Made by a program: the position numbers and the translations under genes. From Chara braunii (Eukaryota; Streptophyta; Charophyceae; Charales; Characeae), in assembly GCA_003427395.1 (NCBI GenBank), contig BFEA01000036.1:2584003-2616019 (forward strand): a DNA stretch of 32,017 nucleotides. Direction: 5' to 3'. Below the pieces are notes generated by a model. It ran no database searches. It had not been told where the DNA came from and was given only the letters and a program-made list of their open reading frames with translations. Positions 1 to 7,555 of the stretch are shown here, one piece after another (positions within the stretch are counted from its first letter, which is position 1; each line of letters starts with the position of its first letter).

Positions 1-193
1 GTGAGTTTGGATTCTCCATTGTTGCGAGTTAAAGCTTAAAAGGTAAACACAACAGTCTAAACGCTGCGGCCACGTCCCATACCATGACGGATCGCTGTGA
101 CATTTGCTGCATAACGGTTGTCGCTTTCTGAGATAAAGGCTCCTGCAAGTGTATGCGAGATTCGCAAAGAATGTGCCAGATTGTGTTACCACT

Positions 194-208
194 ACATCCA
201 TCCATCCG

Positions 209-241
<33 letters not shown>

Positions 242-254
242 CCTTCCATCGATC
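194..254. repeat. (CCAT)n microsatellite
   Basis: About 15 copies of the tetranucleotide CCAT with a few G or T substitutions are directly visible. Short open frames that cross it encode Ser-Ile-His-Pro or Met-Asp-Gly-Arg repeats. They are simple-repeat translations, not genes. Confidence 0.95.
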
Positions 255-328
255 CACCCACCCACCCTACAGTTTTCTACAGCCATAATGTTTTAGGGCT
301 CAGGTCAGTAAAGATGTTACTCATGATT

Positions 329-450
329 GGGCCTCGCTGCACTACTCTTGAAATGCACAAAAGACAAAAATCATGGCCGTGTATCTTTCCATATTCTCGC
401 GGAAGATTCACTCTCGTTTTGCACATTTCGAGAGTGGTGCAGCGAGGCCC
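329..450. repeat. Long-stem inverted repeat
   Basis: The left arm 329-362 (starts GGGCCTCGCTGCAC) and the right arm 417-450 (ends GTGCAGCGAGGCCC) are reverse complements over 34 bp with about four mismatches, separated by 54 bp. Both flanks also carry GCCATAATGTT and a GGTCAG block (282-306 and 471-499) in direct orientation. It could be a small foldback element or a hairpin-RNA source. No coding content was recognised. Confidence 0.8.
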
Positions 451-821
451 ATTGTCTTGTATCTATTTTCGCCATAATGTTACAAGTTCGGCAGGTCAGA
501 GAGAATAAGGAATGTGGATTCGTCACTCCTTGTTGTTGTTGTTGTTGTTGTTGTTTTTCCCCTTTTCGAAACGTCAGGCATTTAGATTGTGAGTACAGTA
601 TGTACCACTGAGACTGCCCTGTTGTGGTGGAGACCTTTTTTTGTTTTTGTTTTTGTTTTTGTTGCTGTGGTGGAGGCTGCATTATGTTGTTTGGTCTTCC
701 TGTTTCCAGTGCGAGTAAGAAAAAATGACTCCAAAAAAGGAAAAAAAAAAGACTGCTGGAGACGCAGCTGATGACACTATAGAATTATACTTAGCTTTCC
801 TGCTTTTTGATTGCTAGAATT
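451..821. repeat. Low-complexity stretch with TTG and TTTTTG repeats
   Basis: There is a TTG tract at about 529-558 and a TTTTTG tract at about 635-662. I see no gene or recognisable element in the rest. Cys- or Gln-rich frames here are microsatellite translations. Confidence 0.8.
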
Positions 822-922
822 GCTTGCTTGTTTGCTTATTGGCTTCATTTGCTTGCTTGTTTGCTCATTGGCTTCATTTGCTTGTTTGTTTGCTCATTGG
901 CTTCATTTGCTTGCTTGTTTTG
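822..922. repeat. 29-bp tandem repeat, about 3.5 copies
   Basis: The unit begins GCTTGCTTGTTTGCT and ends GGCTTCATTT. Copies are at 822-850, 851-879 and 880-908, with a partial fourth from 909. The copies differ by one to three bases. This minisatellite runs into the TTG microsatellite to its right. Confidence 0.9.
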
Positions 923-949
923 TTTTGTCTTTGCTTGTATGGTTGCTTC

Positions 950-1008
<59 letters not shown>
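950..1008 (-). repeat. (TTG)19 tract; possible (CAA)n tail of the minus-strand LINE
   Basis: About 19 uninterrupted TTG triplets. Read on the minus strand this is a CAA repeat placed directly after the 3' region of the LINE that ends its reading frame at 1848. Simple A-rich repeats at the 3' end are typical of several non-LTR retrotransposons. That it is the LINE tail rather than an independent microsatellite is inferred from position. Confidence 0.6.
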
Positions 1009-1009
<1 letters not shown>

Positions 1010-1036
1010 CCGATCTATTCGTTGGGAGCATCACGT

Positions 1037-1055
1037 GCTGAGAACCGGGCTCAGC
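1037..1055 (-). repeat. Hairpin-family copy a (GAG/CTC stem type)
   Basis: GCTGAGAACCGGGCTCAGC forms a perfect 6-bp stem GCTGAG/CTCAGC around a 7-nt loop, followed by GTCCC. The same 19-mer occurs as its exact reverse complement at 27025-27043. Confidence 0.85.
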
Positions 1056-1138
1056 GTCCCTTCTGAAATACATAGTTGAAAAGTTTGCGAGTTCGAGAAA
1101 AAAATAGTCATGAACCTGAGGTGATCAAGAGTCACAGT

Positions 1139-1157
1139 GCTGGAAAACGGGTCCAGC
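1139..1157 (-). repeat. Hairpin-family copy b (GGA/TCC stem type)
   Basis: GCTGGAAAACGGGTCCAGC forms a perfect 6-bp stem GCTGGA/TCCAGC with loop AAACGGG, followed by ATCCC. The exact reverse complement occurs at 3675-3693. Compared with copy a, two stem pairs are changed on both sides, so pairing is kept. Confidence 0.85.
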
Positions 1158-1356
1158 ATCCCATACTTCTATGTGGCAGCCCCTGTCTCCCTTCCTTAAC
1201 CCTTGGGCTTGCATGGATACCAGAAGGAGCCCCTAGGGGGCACCAGTGAGTTCTCCTTCCATCTCCTTGGCCGCCTCCAATATCCCCCCAAAACATTGTC
1301 CCAAAAACCGTGCTATCCTTCTGCTGTTTTCATGCGACCTATGTGAAGAGTCCTAT

Positions 1357-1375
1357 GCTGAGAAACGGGCTCAGT
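1357..1375 (-). repeat. Hairpin-family copy c (GAG/CTC type, G-T closing pair)
   Basis: GCTGAGAAACGGGCTCAGT has the same stem as copy a, but the closing pair is G with T, a wobble in RNA. It is followed by GTCCCTTCTGAA, as at copy a. Confidence 0.8.
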
Positions 1376-1847
1376 GTCCCTTCTGAATACACCTGAGTAA
1401 ACGGATAGAGAGACATATGAGAAGCGTCTGGTGGTGTGACCTGGGCCCGGCATCCCTTGTCTTGTTCAAAGCTACTAAGGGAACTTAACACCATTACTTT
1501 TGAAAGCTTGAAGGCATGGTAGAGCAAACCTGGGCAGTCACCGAGACACGTGTCCTGCATGCGAGAAAGAGTCTGGGTAATGAGCCTGAGAGTCCTGTGG
1601 CCCCCGCACCCCTTGTCCACCGGATCCTGATCCAATATCCTGCCTTTCTGCGGACGACAAAAGGGAATGTCACAATCGTATTTCCAAGGACCGTGGGGGG
1701 GGGGGAGGGGGAGAACGGGTCCGGAAACTCCTCTGCGGGTCTTAAGGGGACGTTAGAGGCGATTGCCAGCCACTCCTTGAGCCTCAGTCGGTAGTCTCGT
1801 GGCACTGCCTCCCTTCCTTGTCCGCCCTCCCCTACATCACTTCCTTC

Positions 1848-2012
1848 TCAATCCCCTGACCAGCACACCTCTGCTAACCACCCCTCCCGGTCCCCACCCA
1901 ACCACTCCCTGGAGAACTGCACTAGCCGCTCCGAGATGTCTTTAGGTCTGTGGAGGGTGTCCGGTGATAGGTTGACTGACTTCCACCTGTACGTGAGCTC
2001 TAGTTGGAAGTG
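1848..2012 (-). pseudogene. LINE ORF2, extreme C-terminal segment
   Basis: On the minus strand the frame that arrives at the duplicated 17-mer (3876-3892) from the LINE zinc-binding region continues, without a stop, from the second copy of that 17-mer (1996-2012) for about 48 more codons. It ends at the TGA at 1848-1850. The encoded piece is rich in Trp and charged residues (for example TYRWKSVNLSPDTLHRP). No domain is recognised in it alone. Its assignment as the end of the LINE protein rests on the reading frame being restored once the inserted retroposon (2013-3892) is ignored. It is now cut off from the rest of its gene. Confidence 0.7.
1996..2012. repeat. Target-site duplication, left copy
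   Basis: AGCTCTAGTTGGAAGTG, identical over 17 bp to 3876-3892. The right copy directly follows a poly(A) tract. Together they bracket a retroposed insertion. Confidence 0.9.
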
Positions 2013-2309
2013 GGTTGTCTATGCCATATTAAGTCCCAACTACTGAGAGGAGAATGCGCCGCACTAGCGCTAGCGCCCCGTAGCTGATCAACCAGCGAGG
2101 CCCGGTTGCTACTCAGCTCGACCAGCTTCAGGAAGTTTGGTTCCTGTTCGCTGGGCCTGTGCGCGCACCAGACAGACACGTGGCAGTGGCTGTGCTGCTT
2201 GCTACCTGTATGGTGACGTGGTTCCCTGTGGTGCGTGGACAGGGGCACTGCCGGCCGTGTGGAATTAACGGTTCAAGTGACGACAGCGGCGTGATTCCTC
2301 GGGAGAGAT

Positions 2310-3233
2310 ATGGATTCTAAGGATGACTTACAACGTGGTGCGGCGGTTTGGCTGGAGCTCTTGGAGGTAGGCGGTCAGCTTCTGCGGGCGCTTGTCGGGA
2401 GGATGTCTATGCAGCTGCAGAAGGGGTCTGAGGTTGACGGGGGGNCAATCTNGTTGGCCGCTTGGTTGGCAGACATCAATCAAGACATGCTGGACNTCAT
2501 CTGGGAGCTGGAGGAGGGGCCGGATCCCCAGCTCGATGCCCTCATTGATTGGGGGCGGGCGGATGCTCTGATGGCTGTCTGTAACTCCCTTTTCGCCCAG
2601 GGATCTCATTTACGTGACCAACTCGAGGCTCGCGCCATGGGAGTGGGNGGAGGTTTTGTNNCCACCATCACTCATCCCNATGAGGGATCTACCAGTGATG
2701 AAGGCACTGCCACTGCGACGGCCTTTCCCGCCATCCTTCCTCACAATACCACAATCAATTCAACATCAACCATACTACTGGACGGGGGTGACAACAACAT
2801 CCGCTATTCTGTTAACCAAGATGATGATGACGACTGCGACTATCACGGTGACGACGACGATGGCATTTCAGCCCAAGCGCGACGCGGCAGGGGAAGACTG
2901 CAACACGGATTTGTCATCTCCTCCCCCCCCTCCGATTGCGATGCTGCTCATCTCATTTTTTGCAACGACAGCAACAATACTGTTCTTACTGACACTCACA
3001 TCATTGTTCACAACAACGGCGCCAATACCAATACCAACAACAATAACAACAAGTGCATCAACAACAACCCCAATCACCACGTGGACGTTGGTGATGCTCA
3101 AGGGAGCAGCGGGTTGCGCTATAGCATCGGGGTGGCTGTGCTTCTCATCGTTGCGAGGGATACAGTTTTTTTTCTCGCCACCCTTCATATGGGTTTCTTC
3201 TGTATGGTTTGGAGGCGGATCGGGGTAGGCTAG
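2310..3233 (+). CDS. Hypothetical protein carried by the poly(A)-tailed retroposon
   Basis: This frame of 307 residues starts at the ATG in the context GAGATATGG, about 300 bp after the 5' end of the retroposon. Residues 1-120 look like ordinary globular or helical sequence (start MDSKDDLQRGAAVWLELLEV, many Leu/Glu/Asp/Trp). Residues 120-260 are low complexity: Ser/Thr, a poly-Asp block near 170-185 and a poly-Asn block near 235-255. The end is hydrophobic, near 275-300. I recognise no family. Because it sits in a retroposed unit it may be a retrocopy of a host coding sequence or the element's own protein. The low-complexity half could be UTR translated by chance. Several codons contain N. 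Confidence 0.4.
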   Translation: MDSKDDLQRGAAVWLELLEVGGQLLRALVGRMSMQLQKGSEVDGGXIXLAAWLADINQDMLDXIWELEEGPDPQLDALIDWGRADALMAVCNSLFAQGSHLRDQLEARAMGVXGGFXXTITHPXEGSTSDEGTATATAFPAILPHNTTINSTSTILLDGGDNNIRYSVNQDDDDDCDYHGDDDDGISAQARRGRGRLQHGFVISSPPSDCDAAHLIFCNDSNNTVLTDTHIIVHNNGANTNTNNNNNKCINNNPNHHVDVGDAQGSSGLRYSIGVAVLLIVARDTVFFLATLHMGFFCMVWRRIGVG

Positions 3234-3271
3234 ATGGATCGCTATTGCCTGGCCTGCAATACCACTCACTA

Positions 3272-3324
3272 GGTTAGGGTTTCGTTTGCTACGATCCAAC
3301 CTCTCGGTTAGGGTTTCGTTTGCT
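3272..3324 (+). repeat. Direct repeat containing TTAGGGTTT (telo-box-like)
   Basis: GGTTAGGGTTTCGTTTGCT occurs at 3272-3290 and again at 3306-3324. Each copy includes TTAGGGTTT, the complement of the plant telo-box AAACCCTAA, which is also a permutation of the plant telomere repeat. Two copies within 55 bp in the 3' part of the retroposon may be regulatory or accidental. Confidence 0.6.
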
Positions 3325-3674
3325 TTGATTACTGCCCTGTTTGGTGTAATGTCTTTCTTTAATTGATGGCGGCCTGGCCAGGAGGTTAATCCTTCCCATG
3401 AGTTGGGAAGTAATCAATGCCTCCATTTCCCTTTTTTGGAGATATAGGTGAGCTTCGAATATACATACAACGGATTGAATGAGCACTGTGAGACTTCTAC
3501 ACATTAGTACCTGGGCTCAATTTCCAGGTCATTTACATCAATGATGCGCTCGTATGGGAGAGACTGTAGATCATGTGGAGTTTTTCATCATGTCACATAT
3601 ACTGATCAACAACAACACATATAGACTGTATTGAATGCATAGCAAGTGACATCGACGTGTTTCTGTAAAGGGAT

Positions 3675-3693
3675 GCTGGACCCGTTTTCCAGC
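3675..3693 (+). repeat. Hairpin-family copy e, upstream of a poly(A) tail
   Basis: GCTGGACCCGTTTTCCAGC, preceded by GGGAT, is the exact reverse complement of copy b at 1139. It belongs to a 48-bp near-tandem unit (CTGTAAAGGGATGCTGG and CTGTACAGGGACGCTGG) whose second copy is at 3723. Confidence 0.85.
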
Positions 3694-3722
3694 TGATACA
3701 CATCATATCACTGTACAGGGAC

Positions 3723-3741
3723 GCTGGACCCGATTTCCAGC
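3723..3741 (+). repeat. Hairpin-family copy f, upstream of a poly(A) tail
   Basis: GCTGGACCCGATTTCCAGC, preceded by GGGAC, has the stem GCTGGA/TCCAGC with one loop change from copy e. The poly(A) tract begins 107 bp later. Confidence 0.85.
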
Positions 3742-3847
3742 AGGTGCAGCTCCCCACTAATACATGGAGCCTTCGACGTGGGGACCTACTTATCGGGGGT
3801 GCTCTTATCACCCCAGTAAATAGGTTTTCTGCATAAGATGTTTTACC

Positions 3848-3848
3848 A

Positions 3849-3876
<28 letters not shown>
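3848..3876 (+). repeat. Poly(A) tail of the retroposon
   Basis: 29 consecutive A residues. The last may be the first base of the 17-bp target-site duplication. Confidence 0.95.
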
Positions 3877-3879
<3 letters not shown>

Positions 3880-3892
3880 CTAGTTGGAAGTG
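3876..3892. repeat. Target-site duplication, right copy
   Basis: AGCTCTAGTTGGAAGTG, identical to 1996-2012 and directly following the poly(A) tract. Confidence 0.9.
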
Positions 3893-4735
3893 CTGTTTGA
3901 ATTGCCCTATCCTCTCCTCTCCCTCTACATGAATCTGGTCCAAGCCCAGAGCACAGCGTTGCCACCATAGGACCCACAGGACCATTCTTCAACCCAGGTG
4001 AAACATGTTCCATGCAAAAATGTCCCCTTGGAGGGGTGGGCAGTGGCCCATGAGAATGGCTCGCCACTTCCACGGCCACCAGTGGCCCGGAACCATTTGC
4101 TGCCACACCCTATCCCACCACCTCCAAGTAAGGACTGCTGTCGGGCATTGCAGAAAAATGTGCTCAGTTGTCTCTGTTCTCTTCCTTATTGGAAAGCCCA
4201 ACAGACATAGCGAACACCAAGGGAGAGTGTGGCCCTGCTGTTCCAACAGCGAGTGATCAATCAACCAATCATTTGTAGGTAAACAATGATGCAAGATTTG
4301 CCACTGCAGGGACGTGATTTTAGCGGGCCTACACTTGGTGTCTTGAAACCAACGTATCGGTGTGAGCAGTTGTCTTTCCACATTGAGGTGCCTATGCCAT
4401 GTATCGATCACCACATTTCCCTCAAGCACCGCTTAACTCTGAGCATTTTGTATCTTGCCTGCACCGAAAGGCCCGAAAGTTTTTTGAACTTTGACTGTCT
4501 AGGATTGTGCTGTGTGTCGACGGGGCTCCAGACTCACTCTAACGGATCTATGGGGAGGTCTTCTACGGCCATCTTGGGCCAATAGGCCCTCCGGTTCTCC
4601 CTTTCCTCTATAATCCTTATTTTGTGCAGGACCTCCTTCAGGATCCATTTGAAGGGGTCCTGGCTTCCCACCAACTCTCCACTTTCTTTTATGTTGTACA
4701 ACTCAATCAGCACATCCTCCGGCTGTACTACCGAG
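3893..4735 (-). pseudogene. LINE ORF2, C-terminal zinc-binding (zf-RVT) region
   Basis: Read on the minus strand from 4735 to 3893 in three frames. The upstream part (to 4534) gives a plausible protein stretch with PEDVLIELYNIKESGELVG, then a stop. A second frame (about 4533-4430) reads VDTQHNPRQSKFKKLSGL. The next (4429-3989) holds the zf-RVT signature: KITSLQWQILHHCLPTNDWL, then a Cys-x2-Cys pair (CSLC), then EHIFLQC, matching the usual W..L...LPT...C..C...E...HxxxxC order. A final shift gives WVLWWQRCALG, like the W.IW..RN stretch of plant LINEs, and runs into the insertion site at 3892. The domain normally follows the RT in the same polypeptide. Here no RT lies upstream on this strand, because the locus appears split by an inversion. 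Multiple frameshifts make it a relic. Confidence 0.75.
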
Positions 4736-6541
4736 AACAGGAAGTGCACGAAAGGGTTTCCAAAAGAATTCACTTTCACGACAACCTTCAAAGATGAACA
4801 AACTTATCCTTCTTATAGGAGAAGAAAACCAAGTGACGGTGGTTTTACGGTCATTCAAAATCGCGTTGTTTATGACAATCATCGAGTGGTCCTGTATAAC
4901 CCGTACTTGCTGATGAGATTTAACTGCCACATCAATGTCGAATGTTGTGCTAACATCAAGGCGTGCAAGTATGTGTATAAGTACGTGTATAAAGGGTGTG
5001 ATCGTGTCATGGTTTGCGAACAAGATAATGATGCACATGTCGATGAAGTCAAATCCTATCAAGATATGCGTGTTGTTGATGCATGCGAGGCATGCTGGCG
5101 TCTGTTTGAGTTCGACCTTGCGGAACAGTGGCCCGCAGTCGAAAGATTGTCCGTGCATATTGAGAACATGCAAAAAGTGGTGTTCGAACCAAACATGGAA
5201 GATGATGTTCTTTCGTGTGGACCGCCAACCACAAAATTGACGGCATGGATCGATCACAACTCTTTGAACGCACATGTTCCTAAGCACGAGCTCCCTTTGT
5301 ATCCTAACATTATCAAAACTCATGTGTGGGATAATCAACATAAGGTGTGGAACAGAAGAAAGCGTGTTCGTCATGGTGCTCCTTTCGAAAAGATATTTCG
5401 ATTGCATCATGTCAGGGTCACTGAAGGCGAACGCTTCTATCTCCGTGTGTTGCTACACCATGAACACTCTCGTGGAACACGCTCTTTTGCAGAAATTCGT
5501 ACCGTGGATGGAGTCAAATACGATTCGTTTCGATCGGTGTGTCTTCGATTAGGACTTTTGCAAACCGATGATGCATATAATCAATGTATAGAGACGGTCG
5601 CACTCCATTATATGCCTGCAGAGGTTCGTAAAGTGTTCGCTATGCTTCTGCTGTTTGGCCTGGTCAACGATCCTGTTCAATTCTTTCAACGACATTGGGA
5701 CAAAATGTGTGATGATTTCCAGTATCGTTCGGGCTCTCTAATTCTTTCTCCGATTGTTTTGCAATGTTTGGTGCTCTTTGATCTTGACCGTATCTTAAAC
5801 GAGTCTGGCAAAAACATTCGCCTGTTCGGTCTTTATTATCCGACCCCTGATGGAGAAACGGTTGCCGACGACATAAACAGACATTATGAGAATAAGACTG
5901 TGTCGTCGATTATAAATGACGATTTGTCGTATGATCCGATTGAGATGCGAAATAGATTTGAGTCTAATTTCCGACGTCTTCGACCAAGCCAAAGAGTGCT
6001 CGTGCAAAGAGTTGTTCGGATCGTGGAACAGAAACAACCGCTTTATGCTTTTGTAGATGCGCCGACAGGAACAGGAAAGACTTTTTTCATAGAAATGATT
6101 TTGGCGGGGATCAGGTCGAGTAATGGTATTGGACTCGTTGCGGCGTCCAGTGGGATAGCGGCGACTCTTTTGACCGGTGGTCGAACATTTCACTCATGAT
6201 TTCGAGCACCTTTGAAACCTGATAACACGCGTCCCTTCAATATTCCGAAATAGGGTGATCTTGCCGAACTTATCCGTCGTGCCGACTTGATCGTTTGGGA
6301 TGAGGCTCCGATGAGTAACAAGTTCCACTTGGAAGCTCTTGACATTACACTTCGAGATCTCTGTAACAGTAACCTCCCGTTTGGAGGAAAAAATTTGCTT
6401 CTTTTTGAGGACTTTCGACAAATTTTGCCCGTTGTGAAGCACGGGTCTCGAGCGCAGCAAATTGATGCCTCTATTAAAATGTCTCCTTTGTGGAAACTCT
6501 TTGAGGTCCATTGCCTGACTGAGAATATGCGGATCTTAAGC
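4736..6541 (+). pseudogene. Helitron Rep-helicase, middle part (Rep Y2 tyrosines, helicase motifs I-III)
   Basis: The protein encodes rolling-circle Helitron transposase functions: single-strand cleavage by the Rep domain and DNA unwinding by a Pif1-like helicase. The frame opens at about 4736 with a Cys-x-Lys-Gly-Phe-Pro-Lys stretch, then NPYLLMRFNCHINVEC and KYVYKYVYKG (4967-4996), the two-tyrosine motif of Helitron Rep. The Walker A box PTGTGKT is at 6062-6082 and Walker B DEAP at 6299-6310. DFRQILPV follows, but the two Gly residues usually before it are Phe-Glu, and then LTENMRIL. Two in-frame stops break it: TGA at 6197-6199 where Arg is expected after HS, and TAG at 6251-6253 where Gln fits. 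The N-terminal part, with the HUH motif, is missing here but present near 27970 on the other strand. The 3' side is cut by an adapter at 6542. Confidence 0.85.
6341..6452 (+). repeat. Source of a 112-bp artefactual duplicate
   Basis: This helicase segment (starts GACATTACACTTCGAG) is repeated identically at 6580-6691 between two Nextera junction adapters. Identity over 112 bp, with adapters on both sides, points to a library or assembly artefact rather than a genomic duplication. Confidence 0.9.
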
Positions 6542-6579
6542 CTGTCTCTTATACACATCTAGATGTGTATAAGAGACAG
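6542..6579. other. Nextera mate-pair junction adapter (assembly artefact)
   Basis: The Tn5 mosaic end CTGTCTCTTATACACATCT is followed directly by its reverse complement AGATGTGTATAAGAGACAG. This 38-bp palindrome is the circularisation junction of Nextera mate-pair libraries, not biological sequence. It joins helicase sequence to an out-of-place copy of 6341-6452. Confidence 0.98.
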
Positions 6580-6691
6580 GACATTACACTTCGAGATCTC
6601 TGTAACAGTAACCTCCCGTTTGGAGGAAAAAATTTGCTTCTTTTTGAGGACTTTCGACAAATTTTGCCCGTTGTGAAGCACGGGTCTCGAG
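6580..6691 (+). other. Artefactual copy of 6341-6452
   Basis: Identical to the upstream helicase segment and bounded on both sides by mate-pair junction adapters. It should not be counted as genomic sequence. The true helicase sequence between LTENMRIL and the segment starting at 6730 is absent. Confidence 0.92.
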
Positions 6692-6729
6692 CTGTCTCTT
6701 ATACACATCTAGATGTGTATAAGAGACAG
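6692..6729. other. Second Nextera mate-pair junction adapter
   Basis: The same 38-bp mosaic-end palindrome as at 6542-6579. The helicase resumes at 6730 after a gap in the protein, probably of several tens of residues judging from other Helitron helicases. Confidence 0.98.
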
Positions 6730-7403
6730 ATTTGATTTCGTGGACGTTTGACGATGTGTGTGAACACGTTGGGGATGCTGACTATTTTTATGCTCGATTG
6801 ATTCTTTGCGCTATCAATAACGATGCGGGGTGTGTTAACGATATGGTTCTGAACGATTTCCCCAGCGAGATGTGTGAAAGTTATAGTGTTGATTACCCTT
6901 CTTCTGATGATCACGAACTTGCTATCCAACAGGAGTTCTTAAATTCTCTCAATGAGTCTGGTCTTTCGCCTCACAAACTGCGCTTGAAAATTGGTGCGCC
7001 TTTGATGTTATTGTGCAATTTGTCGCCCAAACAAGGACTTTGCCATGACACAAGGTTAATTCTTAAAAATATTGTTGATGATGATTTGTTGGAAGTGATC
7101 ATAATGTATACCGGTACAACGACACTAATCCCCAAAATCGATTTAACAAGTGATGGTGAAACCACGGGGTTTAAATGGAGTAGGAGGCAGTTCCCCATCC
7201 GTCTTCCGTTTGCTGCGACCATTAACAAGTCGCAAGGACAAACTGTTTCTCGTGCTGTGGTTTGGTTGCGCAAACCTGTTTTTGCGCATGACCAGTTGTA
7301 TGTTGTTTTGTCGCACGTTGGTCATCCCAACAACATTCGTGTTGCGTTGCCCGACAAAAAGTTCATCACAAAGAATATCGTTTATTACGAACTTTTGCAA
7401 TGA
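6730..7403 (+). pseudogene. Helitron Rep-helicase, C-terminal helicase part
   Basis: One open frame of about 224 codons ends at TGA 7401-7403. It carries the late Pif1/RecD-like motifs: GAPLMLLCNLSPKQGLCHDTR (residue stretch near 6990-7050), then RRQFPIRLPFAATINKSQGQT (about 7183-7245), the motif in which the SQGQT loop contacts ATP and DNA, then LYVVLSHVGHPNNIRV, and the end TKNIVYYELLQ, which matches the usual end of Helitron helicases. It belongs to the same protein as 4736-6541. The two parts are separated only by the adapter artefact. The segment itself has no internal stop. No host function is implied. Confidence 0.88.
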
Positions 7404-7507
7404 TTTCTTCTCCTTGGTCGTATATATCTCTTTCGGACGAGTTGCCTTGACATGTGCGTCACTTTTTGAATGAGTTCTTCTCTTTTGTCGTATATATCTC
7501 TTCCGGC
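7402..7507 (+). repeat. Near-identical direct repeats after the helicase stop
   Basis: A unit of about 36 bp, reading roughly TTCTTCTC..TTGTCGTATATATCTC then TTYCGG, occurs at 7402-7437 and 7472-7507, 70 bp apart, right after the helicase stop codon. It could be a 3' processing or promoter element between two Helitron reading frames, or a remnant of a tandem duplication. Confidence 0.7.
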
Positions 7508-7535
7508 TGATCGGTGTTGAATTTTGGTAAACTTA

Positions 7536-7555
7536 TTTTCTTTTTTTCCCCGCAG
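7536..7555 (+). promoter_or_regulatory. Candidate 3' splice site
   Basis: A pyrimidine tract ending in CCCCGCAG lies immediately before a long open frame (7556 onward). Upstream of this point the same frame meets TAA at 7528-7530, so a splice junction here would explain where the frame begins. No convincing partner donor was found. GGTAAA at about 7526 would give an intron too short to be real. Confidence 0.4.

Larger units (their letters stand above)
1009..1847 (-). other. Putative 3' untranslated region of the LINE, with repeated hairpins
   Basis: This stretch lies between the LINE stop codon (1848-1850, minus) and the CAA tail. It contains three complete hairpins, at 1037-1055, 1139-1157 and 1357-1375, of the form GCTGAG-loop-CTCAGC or GCTGGA-loop-TCCAGC. 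Each is followed on the plus strand by RTCCC. Two degraded relics lie near 1440-1457 and 1603-1620. A G-rich run is at 1695-1713. No coding sequence was recognised. The 3' UTR assignment is an inference from order and orientation. Confidence 0.55.
2013..3875 (+). mobile_element. Poly(A)-tailed retroposon inserted in the LINE
   Basis: A unit of 1,863 bp ends in about 28 A residues (3848-3875) and is flanked by perfect 17-bp direct repeats (1996-2012 and 3876-3892). These are hallmarks of target-primed reverse transcription. It lies inside the LINE reading frame on the opposite strand, and removing it reopens that frame. It contains a 308-codon frame (2310-3233), a paired TTAGGGTTT-containing repeat (3272-3324) and two copies of the hairpin family (3675-3693 and 3723-3741) shortly before the tail. 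It is either a processed retrogene with UTRs or a non-autonomous retrotransposon; I recognise no reverse transcriptase in it. Single Ns at 2445, 2452, 2496, 2648, 2660-2661 and 2680 show uncertain bases. The perfect target-site duplication suggests a fairly young insertion. Confidence 0.88.

Noticed and set aside
807-1079. Cys-, Val- or Leu-rich open frames
   Set aside because: They are translations of the 29-bp minisatellite and the TTG microsatellite.
3848-3876. The A run as the tail of the LINE zf-RVT relic
   Set aside because: That LINE is on the minus strand, where this is a T run. It belongs to the plus-strand retroposon, as the target duplication shows.
6197-6253. The two stops in the helicase as programmed recoding
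   Set aside because: Stops are scattered over several relics together with frameshifts. Pseudogene decay explains them.
6580-6691. A true tandem duplication in the helicase
   Set aside because: It is bounded on both sides by Nextera junction adapters and is identical to upstream sequence, so it is a library artefact.
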